From positions 1 through 9,264 of the forward strand of contig JAIBJH010000117.1 of assembly GCA_020029455.1 (NCBI GenBank): DNA of 9,264 nucleotides, given 5' to 3'. The DNA is from Hyphomicrobiales bacterium (lineage in GTDB: Bacteria; Pseudomonadota; Alphaproteobacteria; Rhizobiales; Aestuariivirgaceae). The notes beneath the pieces were generated by a model. It saw only the letters and a program-made list of their open reading frames with translations, had not been told where the DNA came from and searched no databases. The translations under genes and the position numbers were made by a program. This document shows positions 1 to 5,844 of this stretch, in pieces; positions within the stretch are counted from its first letter, which is position 1; each line of letters opens with the position of its first letter.

Positions 1-205
1 AGCAACCGGAGCATAGTTGTCATTTGCAACTATAAATTAGCCCGATAACGTCGGAACCATCACGAGCAAAAAACCCGCCTTTACGCCCCAGTCGATCCTA
101 TTTCGCCCCCATGCCTACTCTGTGGGAGAGTGGTGGAGGCGCCGGGTACTGCCCCCGGGTCCTAAGGGTTTATTGCGCAGGCCGTTTATCGCCATAGCCA
201 GCCCT
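1..205 (-). ncRNA. ssrA: Two-piece (circularly permuted) tmRNA, 3' part cut by window edge
   Basis: tmRNA rescues stalled ribosomes with SmpB and adds a degradation tag. Read on the minus strand, the acceptor piece comes first. It has a T-arm with 5-bp stem CCGGG/CCCGG (158-154 and 146-142) and 7-nt loop GGCAGTA (153-147), then CGCCTCC (141-135), A134 and CCA (133-131). A 20-nt spacer (130-111) is presumably removed by processing. The coding piece starts at 110 with GGGGGCG, which pairs fully with CGCCTCC and gives a G3-U pair, the alanyl-tRNA synthetase identity element. GGGTTT (76-71) can pair with AAACCC (171-166) as helix 2. The tag frame starts at 27 and reads ANDNYAPVA before the window ends, so the last tag codons and the downstream pseudoknots are missing. 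The 5' end near 205 is estimated, not seen. This gene order is the permuted form known in alphaproteobacteria. Confidence 0.95.
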
Positions 206-223
206 TGCGGGATGGCATTGGAA

Positions 224-229
224 AGATAG
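224..229 (-). promoter_or_regulatory. Candidate -10 box for ssrA
   Basis: Reading the minus strand, CTATCT lies about 8 nt upstream of the expected tmRNA 5' end and matches the alphaproteobacterial -10 pattern CTATAT at 5 of 6 positions. Seventeen bases further upstream is CTTTCT, a poor -35 match (3 of 6 to CTTGAC). This is a placement argument only; no other element supports it. Confidence 0.3.
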
Positions 230-372
230 GTCAGAGACGGTCAGAAAGAAAGACCCTCCGAGTCCGCCGTGGGCAAACACACACCAATTGGGCAATTGCA
301 TTTCTTTTGCGAGTAGTGTTACACCTGTTACAGCCTGTGGTAGCAGTATACGGGCCGCAACCGGGAGGCACT

Positions 373-690
373 ATGATCAGGACTGACTATAAGGAGAACC
401 TATCCAAATATACTGCAAAGGTGAGCGATGCGGCGCTGCATGCCATCATCAGGTTTTGCGGCATTGCCTTGCGGGGCAGGGATTCCCAGTTCGTCTCCAT
501 GACGGATGAAGCCGAGATCAGGCGTGTCATCAAAGGCTTTGCTGCCAAGAAGCTAGGGATTGATGAAGCAAAGGCGAGGGCCGGTCTCAAGGCAGTCCAT
601 GACATGATGGTGGATGAAAAGGACAAGATGCGCACCACAGTCTATTATCTGTTGGCCGAAGTGACAGGAACGCTCTCCAAGCTGGCCTGA
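373..690 (+). CDS. DUF2853 family protein
   Basis: This 105-residue soluble protein matches, from memory, the pattern of the DUF2853 family: an N-terminal Tyr/Lys stretch (DYKENLSKY), then CGIALRGRDSQFVS (29-42), a KKLGI segment (59-63) and a C-terminal TTVYYLLAE block (88-96). The function of the family is not known, and no catalytic motif, signal peptide or membrane segment is visible. I chose the ATG at 373 because GGGAGG (363-368) sits 4 nt before it and because the family's conserved part begins right after it. An in-frame extension upstream to 205 would run into the tmRNA promoter region and has unlike composition. The gene is monocistronic: ssrA is divergent upstream and a strong terminator follows 9 nt after the stop. 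I see no clear promoter in 230-362; the only oddity there is a GTTACAC-CTGTTACAG repeat at 318-333. Confidence 0.86.
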   Translation: MIRTDYKENLSKYTAKVSDAALHAIIRFCGIALRGRDSQFVSMTDEAEIRRVIKGFAAKKLGIDEAKARAGLKAVHDMMVDEKDKMRTTVYYLLAEVTGTLSKLA

Positions 691-699
691 CCCTTGCGC

Positions 700-739
700 G
701 GCAGGGCAGGGCGCGGCAAGCGGCCCTGCCTTTTCGTTT
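700..739 (+). terminator. Rho-independent terminator after the DUF2853 gene
   Basis: An 8-bp perfect stem GGCAGGGC (700-707) / GCCCTGCC (723-730) encloses a 15-nt loop and is followed directly by TTTTCGTTT. It begins 9 nt after the stop codon at 690. It isolates the DUF2853 gene from thyA and leaves only about 22 nt before the thyA ATG. Confidence 0.82.
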
Positions 740-761
740 GGAATCAGATTATCTTCTTCCC

Positions 762-1556
762 ATGCAACAATATCTGGACCTGATGCGCTTCGTGCGCCAG
801 AACGGCGTGCGAAAAGAAGACCGCACGGGCACCGGCACACTCTCCGTCTTCGGCTACCAGATGCGCTTTGATCTGGCGAAAGGCTTCCCGCTCACCACGA
901 CAAAAAAGCTGCACCTACGCTCCATCATCCATGAGTTGCTGTGGTTCATCCGCGGCGAAACCAACATCAAGTATCTCCACGACAATAAGGTCACGATCTG
1001 GGACGAGTGGGCTGATGCCAATGGCGATCTGGGGCCTGTTTACGGCGCGCAGTGGCGGTCATGGCCCGCTCGCGACGGCTCAACCATCGACCAGCTGGCG
1101 CAGGTGGTGCGCATGATCAAGTCGAAGCCGGACTCACGCCGCTTGATGGTGACCGCCTGGAACCCGGCCGACGTGGACAAGATGGCGCTGCCGCCTTGCC
1201 ACTGCCTGTTTCAGTTCTATGTGGTGGAGGGCAAGCTCTCGTGCCAGCTCTACCAACGCTCGGCCGACATCTTTCTCGGTGTGCCCTTCAATATTGCTTC
1301 CTATGCGCTCTTCACCCACATGATAGCCAAGGTGACGGGTCTCGCCGCCGGCGACTTTGTGCATACGCTGGGCGATGCCCATCTTTATCTCAATCATCTC
1401 GAGCAGGCAGACTTGCAGTTAACGCGCGCACCCAAGGCCTTGCCGAAACTTGTGATCAAGCGCGATGTGGCAACACTTGAGGATTTCCACTTCGAAGATT
1501 TTGTGATCGAAGGATACGATCCTGACCCGGTGATCGCCGCGCCGGTGGCGGTCTGA
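762..1556 (+). CDS. thyA: Thymidylate synthase
   Basis: ThyA methylates dUMP to dTMP with 5,10-methylene-tetrahydrofolate, releasing dihydrofolate; it is cytoplasmic. The ATG at 762 gives exactly 264 residues, the length of E. coli ThyA, and the active-site numbering coincides: R21 in RTGTGT, R126-R127 in DSRRLMV, catalytic C146 in LPPCHC, Q165-R166-S167 and D169 in QRSADIFLG, N177, H207 and Y209. The C-terminus APVAV matches the family's mobile tail. An in-frame TTG at 738 would add eight residues that the family lacks, and it falls in the terminator tail. No Shine-Dalgarno sequence precedes 762 (the upstream bases are TTATCTTCTTCCC). The gene heads a tight unit ending in folA, whose enzyme recycles the dihydrofolate made here. 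Confidence 0.99.
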   Translation: MQQYLDLMRFVRQNGVRKEDRTGTGTLSVFGYQMRFDLAKGFPLTTTKKLHLRSIIHELLWFIRGETNIKYLHDNKVTIWDEWADANGDLGPVYGAQWRSWPARDGSTIDQLAQVVRMIKSKPDSRRLMVTAWNPADVDKMALPPCHCLFQFYVVEGKLSCQLYQRSADIFLGVPFNIASYALFTHMIAKVTGLAAGDFVHTLGDAHLYLNHLEQADLQLTRAPKALPKLVIKRDVATLEDFHFEDFVIEGYDPDPVIAAPVAV

Positions 1557-1557
1557 C

Positions 1558-2409
1558 ATGGGAGCCTTCGGACCCGATTTTCTCAAGGCAAGGAGAGAAT
1601 GGCTCTACGACCTGTCGGCGCGGCCCAGCCTTCTGGTGGCAATCGTTTCGCTCGTCGGTCTCTTCATCCTGATGGCAGTGTTTCAGACCTTTTTCGGTTT
1701 TGCTGTCTACTTCCTGCAAAATGGTTTTGGCGTCGAAAGCTTTGCCGAAGCGTCGGATGCACAGAACAATTTCGCTAAGGCCACCATCGTCGGCATGTTG
1801 CCGGCAGGATTGTTGACGGCGCTTTCCGCCTGGTGGCTGGCGCGCGCTTCTTATGCGCCCGAAAACCGCGGCATGCCGCTGCACATACCGAGGCTCGGCA
1901 TTCTGGGCTGGGCTGCCGTGATCCTGGGCTTCATCATTGGCGTCTATCTGCTGTTCTTTGCCCTGTTCACGGCTTTGGGCATCGATCCTCAGGACTACAT
2001 GCCGAAGTCCGGCGGCGTGAACGACGACCAATCCATGGCGGGCCTGGTTGAGAAGGTGCTGGCCGACATGGTGAGCGAGCCATTGCTGTTCGCCATCGCA
2101 TTGCCAGGGGTCACGATTGCCATGCCGATGGCGGAAGAACTGGTTTTCCGCGGCCCCATCTTTGCTGCGATCGCAAGCTCGCGCGCCGGACGTTGGGGTG
2201 CCGTCATCCTCACCTCGGCGGCTTGGGCCCTGATCCACATGACAGCGCCGTGGATTTTCGTCGCCATCATATTCATGATGGGGCTCATCCTCGGTACACT
2301 GCTCCTGCGTTTCGGCAGCCTGTGGGTGACGATTGTCTGTCACTGCATCTGGAATTCCATGAGCAGCCTTGCCATTTTTGGCAGCCAGAACCTTCCTGGT
2401 AGTCCATGA
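1558..2409 (+). CDS. CPBP family intramembrane metalloprotease
   Basis: This is a 283-residue polytopic membrane protein with several hydrophobic segments (roughly 24-48, 78-96, 115-140, 214-250 and 255-272). It carries the glutamate/histidine motifs of the CPBP (CaaX protease and bacteriocin-processing) family: EELVFR with E193, E194 and R198; a second motif with W223 and H227 where FxxxH is usual; and HCIWN with H262 and N266. These residues are expected to build the metal-dependent active site inside the membrane. Substrates of bacterial members are mostly unknown, so a specific role would be a guess. The ATG lies 1 nt after the thyA stop, and the gene's TGA overlaps the next start (ATGA), so translation is probably coupled through the unit. 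Trp in place of Phe in motif 2 is a conservative change. Confidence 0.92.
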   Translation: MGAFGPDFLKARREWLYDLSARPSLLVAIVSLVGLFILMAVFQTFFGFAVYFLQNGFGVESFAEASDAQNNFAKATIVGMLPAGLLTALSAWWLARASYAPENRGMPLHIPRLGILGWAAVILGFIIGVYLLFFALFTALGIDPQDYMPKSGGVNDDQSMAGLVEKVLADMVSEPLLFAIALPGVTIAMPMAEELVFRGPIFAAIASSRAGRWGAVILTSAAWALIHMTAPWIFVAIIFMMGLILGTLLLRFGSLWVTIVCHCIWNSMSSLAIFGSQNLPGSP

Positions 2410-2894
2410 TCACCGTGCGTGAGATCGCTGTTCGCGAGGCGAGACCGGGCGATGGCGCCATTCTCATGCGCACCACCTTTGCGCTGGCCGACAACCATGA
2501 CATGACCGACACCTTCACCGCCACGGTGGAGGACTTCGAGTTCGCATTGTTCCGGCCCGATCCGGTGATCGGCGCGCTGATCGCCGAGATTGACGGCGAA
2601 GCCGTGGGTGGCGTTGTCTGGCATCGCAGCTTCTCAACCAACCGCGGCAAAGAGATCATGTATCTGGAGGACATCTCCGTGCTCCCCGAACATCGCGGCA
2701 AGGGTGTTGGCATGGCATTGATGCGCAAGACGGCGGAAGTGGCAATGGCGAAAGGCTATCCCAGCATCTATTGGCTGATGATGGACTGGAACGAGAAGGG
2801 CGAACGCTTCTACCAGCGCCTCGGCGCCGAGGTTGAAGCCGGCATGAAGATATGCCGCCTCCACGGCGACGCGCTGAAGGCATTGGCGCAATGA
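2406..2894 (+). CDS. GNAT family N-acetyltransferase, SSAT-like
   Basis: This 162-residue cytoplasmic acetyl-CoA-dependent acetyltransferase shows the core GNAT motif at 87-106: the LEDISV strand followed by RGKGVG (97-102), the acetyl-CoA pyrophosphate loop. A second block has DWNEKGERFYQRLGA (127-141), with Y136 where spermidine/spermine N1-acetyltransferases keep their general acid. The pattern 'YLED..V...RG.G.G...WNE...FY.R.GA' resembles the SSAT/diamine acetyltransferase branch more than the ribosomal-protein or aminoglycoside branches. The substrate remains unproven. Start and stop both use 4-nt ATGA overlaps (2406-2409 with the CPBP gene, 2891-2894 with folA), placing it firmly inside the thyA-folA unit. 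Confidence 0.92.
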   Translation: MITVREIAVREARPGDGAILMRTTFALADNHDMTDTFTATVEDFEFALFRPDPVIGALIAEIDGEAVGGVVWHRSFSTNRGKEIMYLEDISVLPEHRGKGVGMALMRKTAEVAMAKGYPSIYWLMMDWNEKGERFYQRLGAEVEAGMKICRLHGDALKALAQ

Positions 2895-3382
2895 CCATTA
2901 TATCGCTCATTTACGCGCAATCGAGAAACGGCATCATCGGTCGCGATGGCGGCCTGCCGTGGCATGTTTCATCCGATCTCAAACGTTTCAAGGCCATCAC
3001 CATGGGCAAGCCCGTAATCATGGGCCGCAGGACCTGGGACAGCCTGCCGAGGAAGCCTTTGCCTGGCAGGCACAACATCATCATCACGCGGCAGAAGGGA
3101 TTTGCAGTTGAAGGCGCCTCGGTGGTTGACAGCGCCCATGCTGCATTGGCGGCGGCAGGTGAAGTTCCGGAAATCTGCGTGATCGGTGGAGGCGAGATTT
3201 TTGACCTGTTCGCCGGCCATGCGAGCCGTATCTACCTCACAGAAATCGACATTGCTGTGGACGGCGATACGGTGGCTCCTGTGCTCGATGAACGGGAATG
3301 GCACCTTGTCTCCACAGAGGCATTTCCCGCTGGCCCATCTGACAGTGCCTCTTTCATGCTCAAAGTGTTAGAGCGGAAATAG
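2891..3382 (+). CDS. folA: Dihydrofolate reductase
   Basis: FolA reduces dihydrofolate to tetrahydrofolate with NADPH and is the target of trimethoprim. The 163-residue chain has the family landmarks in order: IGRDGGLPWHVSSDL (16-30) with W24 and the catalytic acid D29, F33 in the folate pocket, VIMGRRTWDSLP (42-53), R60 in LPGRHN (binds the folate glutamate), VIGGGEIF (97-104) for NADPH, and T118 in YLTEID. The ATG at 2891 overlaps the preceding TGA. An upstream in-frame start at 2852 would add 13 residues not seen in the family. As last gene of the unit it complements thyA functionally. Length is slightly above the 159 residues of E. coli FolA, without any odd insert. Confidence 0.98.
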   Translation: MTIISLIYAQSRNGIIGRDGGLPWHVSSDLKRFKAITMGKPVIMGRRTWDSLPRKPLPGRHNIIITRQKGFAVEGASVVDSAHAALAAAGEVPEICVIGGGEIFDLFAGHASRIYLTEIDIAVDGDTVAPVLDEREWHLVSTEAFPAGPSDSASFMLKVLERK

Positions 3383-3384
3383 CC

Positions 3385-3444
3385 CTCTCCGTCCGGCTTC
3401 ACTTGCGCTTCACCGGACACTTCCCCTGCGAGTGGGGAGGAGAG
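3385..3444. repeat. Intergenic palindromic repeat between folA and hflK
   Basis: An outer stem CTCTCC (3385-3390) / GGAGAG (3439-3444) encloses two hairpins: GTCCGG (3391-3396) / CCGGAC (3413-3418) and CCCC (3423-3426) / GGGG (3434-3437). The result is a cloverleaf-like fold 2 nt after the folA stop. The layout resembles the larger palindrome at 7679-7775, read in the opposite direction: GGnGAAGTG, then a CGAAGTGA-like middle, then CGG-GAGG. I infer they are diverged copies of one dispersed element. It may also end folA transcripts, although no T-run follows. Confidence 0.6.
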
Positions 3445-3518
3445 TTTAGCCATAGCCAAACATGGACTTCTGGCGGCGCGATGCCTATATGGCCGGAAAC
3501 GCTGGAGTGAATCGCGCG

Positions 3519-4598
3519 ATGCCTTGGAACAGGGATGACAATGATGGTGGCGGGCAGGGACCTTGGGGCCAAAATCCCCGGAACCAGCGCAACCAGAACA
3601 ATTGGGGCGGCAACAGGGGCGGCGGCAGCAACTTGCCGCCCGATCTCGATGAGCTCCTGAAGCGCGGCCGCGACAGCTTCAAGAATGCACTTCCCGGTGG
3701 AGGCGGACGCTTCTCGTGGCTCTTGCCTCTGGGGCTTGTCGTGCTCTTCGTTGCCTACAATTCCGTCTACCAGGTGCAGCCTGACGAGAAGGGCGTGGTC
3801 TTGCGCCTCGGCGCCTATGCCCGCACGGTTGACCCCGGCCTGCAATTCGCTATCTGGCCCATTGAAAGGATCGAAAAACCCCGCGTCGGCACAGTGCGCC
3901 AGATCAACATCGGCGGCGAGCAGAGCGAAGGCCAGATGCTGACTGGTGACAGGAACATCATCAACGTTCCTTTCACACTGCAGTGGCGCATCTCGAACCC
4001 CAAGGACTTTCTCTTCAACATCGCCGACCAGGAACGCACCATCAAGGCGCTGGCGCAAAGCGCCATGCGTGAAGTGGTGGCGCAGAACAGCGCCCAGGCC
4101 GTGCTGACTACGAAGAAGAGCGAGATCGCTGCGCAAGTCGTTTCGATTACCCAAGATCATTTGAACGACTATGAGGCAGGTGTCACGATCACGGCGCTGA
4201 ACCTGGGCGAAACCCAGCCGCCGCCCGAGGTTGCCGACGCCTTTGCCGACGTGGTGCGCGCCGGACAGGACCGCAAGCGCCTTGAGAACGAGGCCCAACA
4301 ATACCGCAACCAGAAAAACCAGCAGGCCGAAGGTGAAGTGGGCCGGCTGATCGAAGAGGCGACAGGCTACAAGGCGCAGGCCATTGCTGAGGCGCAAGGC
4401 GAAGCAGCGCGCTTCCTGTCCGTCTATGAGCAATACAAGAATGCCAAGGACGTAACCCGCCAGCGCCTCTTCCTTGAAACCATGGAGCATGTGTTGACTC
4501 AGTCGAACAAGATTGTGATCGAAGGCGGGCCGGGCGGCTCAGGCGTTGTCCCCTATCTGCCGCTCCCGCAAATCCAGCCGAAATCATCCGGCAACTGA
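3519..4598 (+). CDS. hflK: FtsH protease modulator, SPFH protein HflK
   Basis: HflK pairs with HflC in a large inner-membrane cage that surrounds and modulates the FtsH protease. The 359-residue chain starts with a Gly/Asn-rich cytoplasmic tail (residues 1-63, opening MPWNRDDNDGGGQGPWG), then one transmembrane helix (about 66-82). The SPFH/band-7 domain follows, with TGDRNIINVPFTLQWRI (142-158) and PPPEVADAFADVVRAGQDR (234-252). A long charged coiled-coil rich in Glu, Gln and Lys (about 253-300) precedes the conserved RLFLETMEHVL (316-326). I chose the ATG at 3519 because GGAG (3504-3507) precedes it by 11 nt and MPW is the usual family start. In-frame ATGs at 3462 and 3489 would add residues unlike the family and have no ribosome site. 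hflC follows after 16 nt. Confidence 0.97.
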   Translation: MPWNRDDNDGGGQGPWGQNPRNQRNQNNWGGNRGGGSNLPPDLDELLKRGRDSFKNALPGGGGRFSWLLPLGLVVLFVAYNSVYQVQPDEKGVVLRLGAYARTVDPGLQFAIWPIERIEKPRVGTVRQINIGGEQSEGQMLTGDRNIINVPFTLQWRISNPKDFLFNIADQERTIKALAQSAMREVVAQNSAQAVLTTKKSEIAAQVVSITQDHLNDYEAGVTITALNLGETQPPPEVADAFADVVRAGQDRKRLENEAQQYRNQKNQQAEGEVGRLIEEATGYKAQAIAEAQGEAARFLSVYEQYKNAKDVTRQRLFLETMEHVLTQSNKIVIEGGPGGSGVVPYLPLPQIQPKSSGN

Positions 4599-4614
4599 GG
4601 CGAGACAAGAGACC

Positions 4615-5508
4615 ATGAACCCAATCCGTAACATTCTTGGCTTCGTTGCCGCCGCCATCGCAGTGCTGGCCTATCTCTCCTATTTCACCGTCGATGAGCG
4701 CGAGAAGGTGATCGTTCAACGTCTCGGCGAAATCAGCCGCATCGTCGATAAGCCGGGCCTCTACTTCAAGATTCCCTTCGCCGAGACTGTGACCGCGATC
4801 GAGGATCGCATCATCATTTGGGAAGACAATGACAGGCCGGTGCAGGATAAAGCGAGCCAGGTCTATATCGTTGACGCAATCACCTTGGCCCGCATCTCCG
4901 ATGCGCGCCTGTTCCGCGAAACGCTCGGAGCCGACCTGGACCAGGCGGAAGCCCGAATTGCGGCCCTGCTCGATGCGGCACTGCGCCAGACCTATGGGCT
5001 TCGTTCCTTCGATGAAGTCTTGTCGTCGGACCGCTCCACCATGATGAAGGAGATCAAGGACAAGGTTGAGAAGGAAGCGACCACGCTTGGCATAGATATT
5101 GTTGATGTCCGCATCCGCCGGACCGACCTTGATGGCGCCGTTCTCGAATCCACCCACGAGCGGATGCGCTCCGAACGCAACGCACTTGCCACGAATACGC
5201 GCTCGACCGGCGAAGCCTTCAAGACCCGCATGAACGCCGAGACCGACCGCCTCTATATTGAGAAGACGGCAACGGCGCGCCGCGATGCGGAAATCCTGAG
5301 AGGCCAGGGAGATGCCGACAGGAACCGCATCTTTGCCGAGGCCTTCGAGCAGGACCCGGAATTCTTCGCCTTCTACCGTTCCATGCAAGCCTACAGCCGG
5401 GCGCTTGCCAACAAGGACACCACGCTCGTGCTGAACCCGCAGTCGGAATTCTTCAAGTATTTTGGCTCGCAGAAGGATGTGACCCAGCCCGCTCCTGCTC
5501 AACCATGA
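4615..5508 (+). CDS. hflC: FtsH protease modulator, SPFH protein HflC
   Basis: HflC is the partner of HflK in the FtsH-regulating complex. The 297-residue chain has one N-terminal membrane helix (about 6-24) and a band-7 domain starting at VDEREKVIVQRLGE (26-39). A typical HflC block VDVRIRRTDL (163-172) and HERMRSER (181-188) follow. Then come a charged helical region with ARRDAEILRGQGDADRNRI (221-239), DPEFFAFYRSMQAY (247-260) and the C-terminal NPQSEFFKYF (274-283). The start at 4615 puts the membrane helix at the N-terminus as the family requires; a start at 4546 would lie inside hflK and prefix a polar stretch. The ribosome site is weak (GAGG at 4597-4600 is 14 nt away). The stop overlaps the next gene by 4 nt (ATGA). 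Confidence 0.97.
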   Translation: MNPIRNILGFVAAAIAVLAYLSYFTVDEREKVIVQRLGEISRIVDKPGLYFKIPFAETVTAIEDRIIIWEDNDRPVQDKASQVYIVDAITLARISDARLFRETLGADLDQAEARIAALLDAALRQTYGLRSFDEVLSSDRSTMMKEIKDKVEKEATTLGIDIVDVRIRRTDLDGAVLESTHERMRSERNALATNTRSTGEAFKTRMNAETDRLYIEKTATARRDAEILRGQGDADRNRIFAEAFEQDPEFFAFYRSMQAYSRALANKDTTLVLNPQSEFFKYFGSQKDVTQPAPAQP

Positions 5509-5705
5509 GCGATACCCTGGTGACGGCGCTGGGTCTTGTGCTGGTCCTTGAGGGCCTCACTTATGCCTTGGTTCCGGGCCAGATGAAAAAGATGATGGCC
5601 ATGCTGCAGGAAACCTCCGCCGAGCGCCTGCGCATGATCGGAACGGCGATGCTGGCCGCTGGCGTATTCGTGATTTGGCTGGCTTCGGCTAGCATGCCAG
5701 CCTAG
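5505..5705 (+). CDS. DUF2065 family small membrane protein (YjeT-like)
   Basis: This 66-residue protein has two hydrophobic helices (about 4-22 and 42-62) joined by a basic, Met-rich loop (GQMKKMMAMLQETSAERLR). It matches the DUF2065/YjeT pattern: an opening LxLVLVLEGL, a Pro near residue 24, then xxRxxGxxxxxxGVxxxW. E. coli yjeT likewise sits next to hflK-hflC, so the linkage recurs across proteobacteria and suggests a role beside HflKC-FtsH; that role is not established. The ATG overlaps the hflC TGA by 4 nt, so the two are translationally coupled. The stop codon TAG runs straight into a large hairpin that begins at 5705. Confidence 0.9.
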   Translation: MSDTLVTALGLVLVLEGLTYALVPGQMKKMMAMLQETSAERLRMIGTAMLAAGVFVIWLASASMPA

Positions 5706-5752
5706 AGCAAATTCCGCCAAGACGGAATCGTCTTGGCGACAAGAATTTGCTC
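5705..5752. repeat. Palindromic repeat, hairpin 1 (possible terminator after the DUF2065 gene)
   Basis: Outer arms GAGCAAATT (5705-5713) / AATTTGCTC (5744-5752) and inner arms CGCCAAGAC (5715-5723) / GTCTTGGCG (5730-5738) surround the 6-nt loop GGAATC. The two 9-bp stems are separated by small internal loops. It starts on the last base of the DUF2065 stop codon. The GAGCAAATTCCG...GGAATCG style recalls dispersed intergenic repeats common in rhizobial genomes; I recognise the style but cannot name the family with certainty. Confidence 0.75.
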
Positions 5753-5759
5753 CAACATG

Positions 5760-5818
5760 TTAGCTTGGCGCGATTTCTTGTCGGCCACATGATTCCATGT
5801 GGCCGGAAAGCGCGCTAA
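5760..5818. repeat. Palindromic repeat, hairpin 2, upstream of degP
   Basis: Inner arms GGCCACATG (5783-5791) / CATGTGGCC (5796-5804) have loop ATTC. Outer arms TTAGC (5760-5764) / GCTAA (5814-5818) and GCGCG (5768-5772) / CGCGC (5811-5815) compete for the shared bases 5814-5815. With hairpin 1 this forms a two-part element filling nearly the whole gap between the DUF2065 gene and degP. Any degP promoter in the gap must lie within or right after it. Confidence 0.7.
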
Positions 5819-5844
5819 AGCACTTTCTTGGAGATTCTCGGAAC

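Noticed and set aside
205..372. N-terminal extension of the DUF2853 gene by 56 codons
   Set aside because: The ATG at 373 has a good ribosome site and the conserved family region begins there; the extension would overlap the ssrA promoter region and has unrelated composition.
1456..2343. Minus-strand open frame of 295 codons across thyA and the CPBP gene
   Set aside because: Low-complexity His/Gln/Asp-rich translation typical of the antisense of GC-rich coding DNA; no ribosome site and no family pattern.
3399..4490. Minus-strand open frame of 363 codons opposite hflK
   Set aside because: Shadow of hflK; its 3' end runs into the intergenic repeat and no motif is visible.
4189..5502. Long open frame of 437 codons on the minus strand across hflK and hflC
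   Set aside because: It lies antisense to two clear family members with intact motifs, has no recognisable domain, and results from high GC content keeping the opposite frame open.
5640..5668. GGAAC-N18-CGTATT, resembling an EcfG-type general-stress promoter, about 180 bp before degP
   Set aside because: The -10 part is an incomplete match, the site is inside the DUF2065 coding region, and a large hairpin lies between it and degP.
5705..5818. CRISPR-like or insertion-sequence end
   Set aside because: The two hairpins have different sequences, there are no regularly spaced direct repeats, no transposase gene and no target duplication visible.
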